Shown piece by piece: positions 14,232-20,677 of a stretch of DNA of 20,887 nt (position 1 is the first letter of the stretch; each line of letters opens with the position of its first letter). Origin of the DNA: JBBDXA01 sp040902585 (GTDB lineage Bacteria > Planctomycetota > Phycisphaerae > Phycisphaerales > Phycisphaeraceae); the NCBI GenBank assembly GCA_040902585.1, contig JBBDXA010000165.1:1-20887 (forward strand). Direction: 5' to 3'. The notes under the pieces are model-generated. The model was not told the origin of the DNA and ran no database searches. It saw only the letters and a list, made by a program, of their open reading frames with translations. The translations under genes and the position numbers were made by a program.

Positions 14232-15517
14232 CACTGCGCCTCCTGCGGTGGCTCAGCTTCAACTTGCTGGTCATGCGTTTCATGTGTTTTATCCGGCTCG
14301 GCGGTCGGCATCACACCATCCTCCGGCAACACGCGCACGCCCAGTTCGCTGCCGATGATCACGAATTCGCCGCGCGCAATGCGAGTGACGCCGACCATGA
14401 TGTCCACCGGCGCAATCGCATCCTTGGAAAGATTCAACTCAATGCCTTCACCGGCTGAGGCGATCTGTTCGATGGGCACGATCGCCCGGCCGACAAGCAT
14501 CTGCACCACCGGCACCTCGCGCGTGGACTGCATCGAAGCCATGCGAATACCCGGAGCAGAATCTTCGCCCGGCGACCATCGCAGCGCAAGATACGTCGGC
14601 GTGTCATGGGTCACGCGGGCCGGGCCCAGTGACCAGTGCGTGTCCGTCACCAACTCGCAAGCCTGCGGCATGCCGATGAGATGAGGCCCGCCCAGAAGGA
14701 TCACATCGCCTGCTTCCATCGCGTCAAACTCCTCCGGCTGAAGCGATACCGCAGGCAGCGCGAGACGGACATCAATTGTCGTCGGATCAAGCGGCGCAGT
14801 GGCGAGCGCGGGAAGGGCCGCCTGCATCGCGGCCCACTGCTCATCGCTCCAGCCATGCACATGCACACTGATCGTGCCTGCTTCGCCGAGCAGCGAAAGG
14901 TTCAGACCGAAACCGCGTGCTTTGCGTTTCGTCAGCCAGACGTTGATCTGACCTTCATCGCAGAACGCAGCGATCTTGGGCGGCCTGGCGGCAGGATGCA
15001 CCTCTTTCAGGACGCCGTCGAAGAGAACAAGTGTGAGATATTCGATCAGGCCGCGCTCGACGGCACCGGGTTCGGCATGCGGACCGGGCGACGCAGGCGC
15101 GGCGATGCCTTCGGATTCCAGCGTGAGCGCGGTGGCCAGAGCGCGGATCGCCTGACGGTCGAGCGTGATCAACGCTTCGATCGCCGGCTCCTTGAAGCGG
15201 AGGACCACGCCGAAGCCTTTGGAAGGTTTCGCGATGCCGCCGCCGGTCTGGATGGCGTCGATGGCAACCGGCCGGCCGAGCGTGCGATTGAGTGTGCGAA
15301 GAGCCGCGGCAACGATGACATCCATCGCCGCGACCGAGGCACCATCGACGATGCCAGCCGCGCCGAGCAGGGCCGCCGGTCGCACCAGCGCCCGCCACGG
15401 CCACGCCTTCGCGGCAACAATAGAGGGCGCGGGCGGCACCTGCACTGGCGACTCGCCCGGCGCATCGGCCACCGGCTGGGCGGCCTGGGCTTCAGTTGAT
15501 TCAACCCGATCAGACAT
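14231..15517 (-). CDS. sctQ: SctQ-type C-ring / sorting platform protein with C-terminal SpoA domain
   Basis: A 428-residue protein. A Pro/Ala-rich N-terminus (1-50) is followed by a middle region with LITLDRQAIRALATAL and GAVERGLIEYLTLVLF, the pattern of SctQ proteins. A first SpoA-like region follows (around 265-325), and a clear FliN/SpoA domain lies at about 334-398 (VVQMLVGRAIVPIEQIASAG, then ARGEFVIIGSELGVRVLP). Flagella normally use separate FliM and FliN; one protein of this build in the sctP-sctR position is the injectisome arrangement. It would form the cytoplasmic sorting platform with SctK and SctL. The start at 15517 has CGGAG about 7 nt upstream. The frame stays open to 15682, but those codons fall in the tandem-repeat spacer and look non-coding. 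Confidence 0.85.
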   Translation of the reverse strand: MSDRVESTEAQAAQPVADAPGESPVQVPPAPSIVAAKAWPWRALVRPAALLGAAGIVDGASVAAMDVIVAAALRTLNRTLGRPVAIDAIQTGGGIAKPSKGFGVVLRFKEPAIEALITLDRQAIRALATALTLESEGIAAPASPGPHAEPGAVERGLIEYLTLVLFDGVLKEVHPAARPPKIAAFCDEGQINVWLTKRKARGFGLNLSLLGEAGTISVHVHGWSDEQWAAMQAALPALATAPLDPTTIDVRLALPAVSLQPEEFDAMEAGDVILLGGPHLIGMPQACELVTDTHWSLGPARVTHDTPTYLALRWSPGEDSAPGIRMASMQSTREVPVVQMLVGRAIVPIEQIASAGEGIELNLSKDAIAPVDIMVGVTRIARGEFVIIGSELGVRVLPEDGVMPTAEPDKTHETHDQQVEAEPPQEAQ

Positions 15518-15570
15518 CGACAACTCCGGCTCGCCTTCCCGCAACCTCCATCTTGACACAAGAGTAACAG

Positions 15571-15777
15571 GTGAGGGGCGGAAAGTGGGAAGTGCAAAGT
15601 GGACAGTAGAAAGTGAAAAGTGCAGAGTGCAAAGTGGAATGCTGATAGCTTGACGTGCGGCCGCCGTGCTACACGCCTTCACTCACTTTGCCTCGCGTGA
15701 CCATTGCATTGGACCTTGCACTTTTCCCATTTCCCTTTTCACTTTCCACTTTCCACTTTCCACTTTCCACTTTCCCC
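15571..15777. repeat. 7-bp repeats ACTTTCC / GGAAAGT, inverted arms
   Basis: The sctP-sctQ spacer (264 nt) holds five perfect tandem ACTTTCC heptamers at 15741-15775, preceded by degenerate copies from 15718. It also holds an inverted degenerate arm at about 15580-15637 (GGAAAGT, GCAAAGT, GAAAAGT units). About 80 nt of ordinary sequence (15638-15717) lie between the arms, and I see no gene in it. Confidence 0.88.
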
Positions 15778-15781
15778 AAAC

Positions 15782-16795
15782 TCATCCCGTCACCACATCC
15801 ACCACTTCGATATCGCGCGATCGCAGCGAGGCGACAAGCTGGCTCACCTCGGCATCGCCGATGCCATCGTTGTCATCCAGTCCGGTGAGGCGAAGTTTGA
15901 CGCGGCGCTTGCCCAGCGCGGTCAGGTGAATCCCCACGCCGTTGAGCGCCCCGCTGAGGCCCATGTGAAACTCGGTGTTGCCCATCGCGTCGCGACCGAC
16001 CATCGCGAAGGCGACCATCTGCTGAAGCTGGGCGCTGGTCATCGCCGGCAGCGGACCGGCGGGCTGAGCGGCATGCTGCGGCGGCTGCGCGGGCACGGGG
16101 AACGAAGGCACGATCGAAGCCAGGTCGATCCGCGGCGAAGACTCATCGCGCCGCGCCAAAGGCTTCTGGGTTTCGCTCGATGATTCCTGAGCCGGTTTTC
16201 CCGCGGCTGACTGCGAGGTGACGGCCGCGTCTGAATCCTGTTTGCCTGCGTTCTGTCCGCTTGCGTTGATCTGCTGCTGCGAAGCTGCGGATGAGGTCGA
16301 GGCTAAAGTAGCTGTATTGGCTGCGCTCGCCGCATTGCCGCCTGCCGCGCTGCCTGCCGCGCTGCCCTGTTTGGCGCTGACGCTTTCCGCGCTCGCATTG
16401 TCCGCGGCCAGCGCCTTGGCCTGAGTCGAAGAGGCTGAAGGAGCGGCATCCGCCTGCGCGGAGCGGGCCGACATCGTCTGGGCCGTCTCCGCGCTCGCCG
16501 CTGACTTGGTCGAGAGCGTTTCCGATGTGGCCTTTGAGACTTTCTCCTCGCCGGCCGCGGTGTAGGCAATACTCGCTTTCTGCGTCTGCTGATCCTTCGC
16601 CTGCTTGAGCGCCTGTTGCGCGGCAGACGGCGGCGGCTCCTTGGCGGCGCTCAACGTCGCCTTGTTCTCCATCGTCTTGCGAAACGCGGACGACTGGTCC
16701 GCCCGCTTCTGGTCATCCACCTTCCGATCGCGCTCGGAATCATCTTCCGGTTCGCCCGGCGGCGGCAGGTTCGGATTGAAGTTGACGTTGGACAT
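15782..16795 (-). CDS. sctP: SctP/FliK-like hook- or needle-length control protein
   Basis: A 337-residue protein with a charged N-terminus (Pro/Asp/Glu/Lys to about residue 70) and a very long Ala/Ser/Gln/Thr-rich, low-complexity middle (about 75-225) that is surely disordered. A compact C-terminal part follows (about 250-337: MTSAQLQQMVAFAMVGRDAM, then HLTALGKRRVKLRLTGLDDN). A disordered ruler with a small folded end fits SctP/FliK, secreted proteins that measure needle or hook length and trigger the SctU/FlhB switch. The position between sctO and sctQ is also that of sctP. Sequence similarity itself is weak, as is normal in this family, so the assignment leans on context. The ATG at 16795 has no good Shine-Dalgarno (only GAAAG), and repeats fill the spacer. 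Confidence 0.65.
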   Translation of the reverse strand: MSNVNFNPNLPPPGEPEDDSERDRKVDDQKRADQSSAFRKTMENKATLSAAKEPPPSAAQQALKQAKDQQTQKASIAYTAAGEEKVSKATSETLSTKSAASAETAQTMSARSAQADAAPSASSTQAKALAADNASAESVSAKQGSAAGSAAGGNAASAANTATLASTSSAASQQQINASGQNAGKQDSDAAVTSQSAAGKPAQESSSETQKPLARRDESSPRIDLASIVPSFPVPAQPPQHAAQPAGPLPAMTSAQLQQMVAFAMVGRDAMGNTEFHMGLSGALNGVGIHLTALGKRRVKLRLTGLDDNDGIGDAEVSQLVASLRSRDIEVVDVVTG

Positions 16796-16811
16796 GGGGG
16801 AGCTTTCAGCA

Positions 16812-16928
16812 ATCAGCTATGAGCTATCAGCTATGAGCTATCAGCCAGAATTCATCCATGACCGAAGGGCAAATGTTTGAAGCTTATAGCTTATAGCTCA
16901 TAGCTCATAGCTCATAGCTCATAGCTCA
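16812..16928. repeat. 7-bp repeats TAGCTCA / AGCTATG, inverted arms
   Basis: The sctO-sctP spacer has alternating AGCTATG and AGCTATC heptamers at 16812-16844 and, after about 35 nt, TAGCTTA/TAGCTCA heptamers. The latter include five perfect tandem TAGCTCA copies at 16894-16928. The two arms are largely complementary. The array ends 5 nt before the sctO stop codon. Confidence 0.9.
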
Positions 16929-16933
16929 CAGCC

Positions 16934-17404
16934 TCACCGCATGCCCGCTTCATCGATTTCATTCTGCAAACGTCGGTCCTCTTCTTTCTTGTGCTCGGCG
17001 ATGGCCTTGTCGCGCAGCTTGTCGATGGCCTGGGCGCGGGCGGCTGCTTCTTTCAGTTCGCTCATGCGCAGGTCCAGTCGCTGCTGAAACCAGGCGACCT
17101 CGGCCTTCTGTTTCACGACCGCTTCCTTTTGCCGCTCCAGCTTCACTTTCAGGGCGCGGATGTATTCCTCGCGCTGAAGGTAGATGTTGCCTGAGCCAGG
17201 TGTGTCGGTCGGTTTCGTCAGGTTATCGTGCTCGGTGCGGATCTGTTGCGTGGTTTTCTCGACAATGGCTTGAAGTTCGCGAAGTTTCTCTTCCGCGGCG
17301 GCCAGTTCCTTTCGCGCGGCGAGCACCGCATGCTCGGCTTTCTCTTTGTCGGACTCGGCCTTGTCGAGCGCGGGCTGGAGCTGGAATTTGAACTTCTTGG
17401 CCAT
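16934..17404 (-). CDS. sctO: SctO/FliJ-family coiled-coil export protein
   Basis: A 156-residue, Lys/Glu/Ala-rich protein predicted to be one long coiled-coil hairpin. Helix 1 covers about 3-60 (FKFQLQPALDKAESDKEKAE), a turn about 62-74 (TKPTDTPGSG), and helix 2 about 76-152. The start FKFQLQPAL and the length match FliJ/SctO, the central stalk that enters the SctN/FliI ATPase ring and couples it to the gate, and also acts as chaperone escort. It directly follows the ATPase gene, as usual. The GGAG about 8 nt before the ATG is part of a repeat-hairpin arm, so the repeat itself supplies the ribosome binding site. SctO and FliJ cannot be told apart by sequence. Confidence 0.85.
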   Translation of the reverse strand: MAKKFKFQLQPALDKAESDKEKAEHAVLAARKELAAAEEKLRELQAIVEKTTQQIRTEHDNLTKPTDTPGSGNIYLQREEYIRALKVKLERQKEAVVKQKAEVAWFQQRLDLRMSELKEAAARAQAIDKLRDKAIAEHKKEEDRRLQNEIDEAGMR

Positions 17405-17412
17405 ATCTCTTA

Positions 17413-17540
17413 CTCCCCTCCCAGGGAGGGGCTGGGGGAGGGTCGGGTAAACGAGCTCGCTGCTGCGCCCTCTGCAGAATCGGACGCATGGGATCGTTGT
17501 GCGCCTGACCCTCCCCTAACCCCTCCCTGAGAGGGAGGGG
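17413..17540. repeat. CTCCC/GGGAG inverted repeat in the sctN-sctO spacer
   Basis: Two arms of about 32 nt, 17413-17444 and 17507-17540, are close reverse complements. Each arm is itself a small palindrome (CCTCCC...GGGAGG). It is not a clean tandem array, unlike the other spacers. The sctO-proximal arm carries the GGAG used as ribosome binding site by sctO. Confidence 0.85.
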
Positions 17541-17548
17541 AATCAATC

Positions 17549-18910
17549 CTACTCATCCGGTGCCTCGGGCAGCAGGGCCACCAGTTGATTGGTCGTGTCT
17601 TCAAACTTCGCGAGCTTGTGCGTGTGCTGACGGAGAAACGCGTTGACCTTGTCGATGTGTTCGATGGCGTAGTCGATGCGCGGGTCGGAGCCGGACTCGT
17701 ACAGACCGCAGGTGATCTTGTCGTAGTTGTCTTCGTAATTTTTGAGCACCTTGCGGATGCGCGAGGCGGCGATGACGTGATCGCGATCAACCACATTCGT
17801 CATCACGCGGCTGACGCTGGGCCGATCGCTGTCCATGCCCGCCAGGTCGATCGCGGGAAAGTGCCCGCGGGCTCCGAGCTTGGCACTGAGCACCACGTGA
17901 CCATCGAGCAGTGAAATCGTTTCATCGCAGACCGGCTCGGTGAAATCATTACCCGCGACGAGCACGGTGTAGAACGCGGTGATGCTGCCCTTGTCATCGT
18001 TGCCCGCTCGCTCGAAGAGTGTGGGCAGCGTGGCGAACACGCTGGCGGGATAACCCTGGCGACCGGGCGGCTCGCCGGCGGCAAGGCCGATCTCGCGCAG
18101 GGCGCGGGCGAAGCGGGTGACCGAATCCATCATCAGCAGCACCTTCTCGCCGCGACTGCGGGCTTCCTCGGCGATGGCCGTGGCGGTGTAGGCGGCCTTC
18201 AATCGCAGCATCGGCGGCTGATCGCTGGTGGAGATGACCACCGTCGATCGCTTCAAACCCTCTTCGCCCAGGTCATCTTCAATGAACTGCCGCACTTCCC
18301 GACCGCGCTCGCCGATGAGCGCGAGCACGACGCTGTCGGCATCCACGCCTCGGGCGATCATCGAAAGCAGAGTTGATTTACCCACACCCGCCCCGGCGAA
18401 GATGCCCACGCGCTGGCCGATGCCGACGGTGAGCGTGGCGTCGATGGCGCGCACGCTCGTCGTCAGCGGCTTGCGGATCACCTCGCGCTTCAGGGCTGCG
18501 GGCGCGTCGATCATCAGCGGCCAGTTCGCGGTCAGCGGCGGGCCATCATCCAGCGGCCGACCCAGGGCATCGAGCACGCGCCCGCGCACCTGTGGCCCGG
18601 CAGGCACGAGAAAGCTCTGACCGATGGACCACACTTTCGTCTTCACCAGCACGCCGGTGAGCGGCCCCAGCGGCATGAGCAGCGCGCCGTCCGCGTCGAA
18701 GCCGATGACCTCGGCATCGAGCGGGCCCCCGGCATGCCCCGGGCGTTCGATCTGGCAGTACTCGCCGATGTGAACATCAGGCACAGCAGCGCGCACCAGC
18801 GGGCCCGTCACGGCGATCACGTGCCCCCACTGCGACCCGCGTTTGCGCGGCGTCTGATCGAGCGTCTGCTCGACGTGTTCGCTGACCGAAATGGGATGAG
18901 ATTCGTTCAT
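17549..18910 (-). CDS. sctN: SctN/FliI-family type III secretion ATPase
   Basis: A 453-residue member of the F1-like rotary ATPases that energise substrate unfolding and chaperone release. Walker A GAGVGKST is at 173-180 and ALIGERGREVRQF at 197-209. Walker B KVLLMMDSVTRFARALREIG is at 256-275, and the AGEPPGRQGYPASVF signature at 278-292. The N-terminal hexamerisation domain (about 25-100) and the C-terminal domain ending in FLRQHTHKLAKFEDTT are complete. Length is normal. The motifs are shared by FliI and SctN; neighbours favour SctN. No Shine-Dalgarno precedes the ATG at 18910. The leader reads CT-rich on the coding strand, resembling the 16S anti-Shine-Dalgarno tail, and a short upstream frame ends in ATGA at this start. 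SctL regulates this ATPase and is encoded just upstream. Confidence 0.95.
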   Translation of the reverse strand: MNESHPISVSEHVEQTLDQTPRKRGSQWGHVIAVTGPLVRAAVPDVHIGEYCQIERPGHAGGPLDAEVIGFDADGALLMPLGPLTGVLVKTKVWSIGQSFLVPAGPQVRGRVLDALGRPLDDGPPLTANWPLMIDAPAALKREVIRKPLTTSVRAIDATLTVGIGQRVGIFAGAGVGKSTLLSMIARGVDADSVVLALIGERGREVRQFIEDDLGEEGLKRSTVVISTSDQPPMLRLKAAYTATAIAEEARSRGEKVLLMMDSVTRFARALREIGLAAGEPPGRQGYPASVFATLPTLFERAGNDDKGSITAFYTVLVAGNDFTEPVCDETISLLDGHVVLSAKLGARGHFPAIDLAGMDSDRPSVSRVMTNVVDRDHVIAASRIRKVLKNYEDNYDKITCGLYESGSDPRIDYAIEHIDKVNAFLRQHTHKLAKFEDTTNQLVALLPEAPDE

Positions 18911-18972
18911 GAGGGAAGGAGGGAAGGAGGTAAAGGAGGTAAAGGGAGGTAAAGGAGTGGACTTCGCGGCAT
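18907..18972 (-). CDS. Possible 21-codon leader peptide coupled to sctN
   Basis: An ATG at 18972, in the loop of the sctL-sctN repeat hairpin, opens a 21-codon frame. It encodes MPRSPLLYLPLPPLPPSLLP plus Ser and stops at a TGA that overlaps the sctN start as ATGA. AAGG lies 2 nt before the ATG and an AGGAGGT about 14 nt before it. The Leu/Pro-rich peptide is encoded almost wholly by the tandem repeat. Translation through it could deliver ribosomes to sctN, which lacks its own binding site. A frame this short could arise by chance; no composition test is possible. Confidence 0.2.
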   Translation of the reverse strand: MPRSPLLYLPLPPLPPSLLPS

Positions 18973-19012
18973 TGCCTTGATTCTCTACCTCCTTTACCTC
19001 CCTCTACCTCCT
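18911..19012. repeat. GGAGGTAAA repeats, inverted arms
   Basis: The sctL-sctN spacer has GGAGGTAAA-type units of 9-10 bp at 18926-18953, preceded by GGAAGGA units directly at the sctN start. Complementary TACCTCCTT-type units lie at 18984-19012 behind a loop of about 27 nt. On the transcript the first arm is a chain of Shine-Dalgarno-like AGGAGGU and the second a chain of ACCUCC, its complement. Confidence 0.88.
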
Positions 19013-19015
19013 GCT

Positions 19016-19651
19016 CTACTTCTTGAGCACCTTCGCGATTTCCGCCATCTGCGTTTCCATGCCGAAATCATAGTGCCCCATTTCCGTTTCCAGGAGCACG
19101 CTGCGCTGTTTCAGGTCCGCATCCTGCACGAGACTGAACTGCGTCTCGGGCGACAAGGCCCCGGCGAACTGCTCCGTCGCGGCTGCGACGATCGAATAAT
19201 CATCCGGATGCAGATGCACGACGATCCGCTGCGGGTACCGGCTGCGGATGTGATGAATCGCGCTCTTGACCAGATCGACAATGCGGTGCGGCTGCACAGC
19301 GAACTCCACATTCAACACCTCACGCGCGACGCGAAAAGCGATGCGTGTCACTTCATCAGCGAACTTGCGGCCGAACAGGTCCACATCAGCCGCGGCTCGC
19401 TCGATCAAACCGCGGAACTTTCTGAAACCTTCCTCGTGCCCTTGATCGCGGGCTTCATTCAGCACCGCCTCGGCCTGCGCCGTGGCCTCATTCACCAGCC
19501 GCTTCGCCTCCGCCATCGCCTGCTGCAACAATTCGCGAGCCTGCATGCGCTGCTGCTCGGCTTCCAGCACCGCGCCCTTGATCAGGCGGGCAACCGGATA
19601 CAGCGGCCTGATGTCTGCGTCGGCGGCGTGAATGAGGCGAGGGGAGGTCAT
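19016..19651 (-). CDS. sctL: SctL/FliH-family ATPase regulator (stator)
   Basis: A 211-residue protein. A helical, Ala/Glu/Gln-rich N-terminal half (about 25-75: LEAEQQRMQARELLQQAMAE) is followed by the globular C-terminal domain (about 80-210) with FADEVTRIAFRVAREVLNVE and IVVHLHPDDYSIV. This is the SctL/FliH pattern, related to the peripheral stalk of F/V-ATPases. It binds and restrains SctN and links it to the SctQ platform. Position directly before the ATPase gene is standard. The ATG at 19651 follows a perfect heptamer array without any Shine-Dalgarno. FliH and SctL are not safely separable by sequence alone. Confidence 0.88.
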   Translation of the reverse strand: MTSPRLIHAADADIRPLYPVARLIKGAVLEAEQQRMQARELLQQAMAEAKRLVNEATAQAEAVLNEARDQGHEEGFRKFRGLIERAAADVDLFGRKFADEVTRIAFRVAREVLNVEFAVQPHRIVDLVKSAIHHIRSRYPQRIVVHLHPDDYSIVAAATEQFAGALSPETQFSLVQDADLKQRSVLLETEMGHYDFGMETQMAEIAKVLKK

Positions 19652-19707
19652 GGTTCCGGGTTCCGGGTTCAGGGTTCAGGGTTCAAGGTTCAAGGTTCAA
19701 GGTTCAG
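19652..19707. repeat. Eight tandem GGTTCNN heptamers abutting the sctL start
   Basis: Eight uninterrupted heptamers: GGTTCCG twice, GGTTCAG twice, GGTTCAA three times, GGTTCAG once. The array begins at the base immediately upstream of the sctL start codon, so the sctL leader is pure repeat. Variation is confined to the last two positions of the unit. Confidence 0.95.
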
Positions 19708-19720
19708 GGTTTGAAGATTC

Positions 19721-19755
19721 GACTCAGGACTCAGGACTCAGGACCCAGGACTCAG
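19721..19755. repeat. Five tandem GACTCAG heptamers over the sctK-like stop
   Basis: Five heptamers, GACTCAG three times, GACCCAG once, GACTCAG once. The last copy contains the stop codon of the upstream gene (19752-19754), so the array reaches into the coding end. It lies 13 nt from the GGTTC array, and the two units are unrelated. Confidence 0.93.
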
Positions 19756-20585
19756 GCCCCCGGTCCCGATGATGAATCCTGTCCCGGTCGCAGGCGGCCG
19801 AGCACGTCGAGCACCATCGCTTCGATGGCCTTTTGGTGCTGGGCAGCAACAAGCTGAGCGCGGCCGCCGAGGGCGAGCACATTAAATAGATCACTGCGAC
19901 AGTGGCGCGTCGCGGCCACGCGCAGGCGTTCATCGGGCATGCCTTCGAGCAGGTTGGCGAGCAAGGTCAGCGCCAGCCAGCGCAGGAGTTTGGTGCCCGT
20001 GCGTTTCTTCATGGTTCGCCGGACGAGCGCGTCCCACGCCTGCGCGACATCGGCGGGTAGTGACGCATTCCCCGTCAGTTCCCGCACGCGCGTGAGCACC
20101 TGCCGGGCGCAGGCTTCATCGAGCGATGACACCACTTGAGCAACCTGTTCGAGCTTCTGGCCGGCCGAGGCCTGCGCGAGAATTTCCAGCCCAAGCACGA
20201 TGGCGAGTTCCTCGACGCTTGCCGAAGAGAGATCGATGAGCACGCGCCACAGGCTGGGCAACTCCGCGAGCAGCCAGCGCCACTCTTCACCGAAGGCTGC
20301 GCGGTAACGGCGACGCCAGTAGTCAAGTGGCCGACGGGCTGACGAATCGCGTTCGCCTGACTTGGGCGAGCGCAGGCCGGCTGCGGTTTCGATCAGCGGC
20401 AGCTCCGCCCAGAAGAGATCGGCGAGCGTCGGATGCGAACCTTCGGTGGTGAGCCGATCTTTCAGTTCCTTGCCGGATGGGTGCAGCGCAAGAAGGCGAC
20501 CCGCGCCATCGCCATGGCGCAGGAGAGCCGCGGCGACGGCGGCCTGTCGCAACTGCTGCTCGCGCTGGGTTGGGGCGGTGGTCAT
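19752..20585 (-). CDS. Unknown helical protein in the SctK position
   Basis: A 277-residue, Ala/Leu/Arg-rich, apparently all-helical soluble protein without signal peptide or membrane segment. I recognise no family motif. It lies between a SctJ-like fragment and sctL, the place of sctK in injectisome operons; sctK products are helical, poorly conserved sorting-platform proteins of about 200-250 residues. FliG would occupy the same place in a flagellar operon and is also helical, but its usual motifs (such as EHPQ and FEDL) are not visible. SctK is therefore the better guess, on position alone. Notable segments are RRPLDYWRRRYRAAFGEEWR (about 84-103) and LVRRTMKKRTGTKLLRWLAL in the C-terminal half. 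The ATG at 20585 has no Shine-Dalgarno; heptamer repeats precede it. Confidence 0.6.
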   Translation of the reverse strand: MTTAPTQREQQLRQAAVAAALLRHGDGAGRLLALHPSGKELKDRLTTEGSHPTLADLFWAELPLIETAAGLRSPKSGERDSSARRPLDYWRRRYRAAFGEEWRWLLAELPSLWRVLIDLSSASVEELAIVLGLEILAQASAGQKLEQVAQVVSSLDEACARQVLTRVRELTGNASLPADVAQAWDALVRRTMKKRTGTKLLRWLALTLLANLLEGMPDERLRVAATRHCRSDLFNVLALGGRAQLVAAQHQKAIEAMVLDVLGRLRPGQDSSSGPGA

Positions 20586-20590
20586 GGGAA

Positions 20591-20618
20591 TCAGGAGTCA
20601 GGAGTCAGGAGTCAGGAC
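20591..20618. repeat. Four tandem TCAGGAG heptamers
   Basis: TCAGGAG three times and TCAGGAC once, beginning 6 nt upstream of the sctK-like start codon. No inverted partner arm is visible in the rest of the 92-nt spacer. Confidence 0.9.
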
Positions 20619-20677
20619 GCGCCCGTCGTTCGCATGGGATGTTTCGCGCCCTTGGCCCAGGACCCTTAGCCCTTCCG

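Noticed and set aside
15518..15682. N-terminal extension of sctQ by 55 codons
   Set aside because: The extension is encoded by the tandem-repeat spacer. The ATG at 15517 has a ribosome binding site, and the extra residues are repeat-derived.
10919..20618. CRISPR array
   Set aside because: The repeats are 7-10 bp in direct tandem without spacers, and no cas genes are present.
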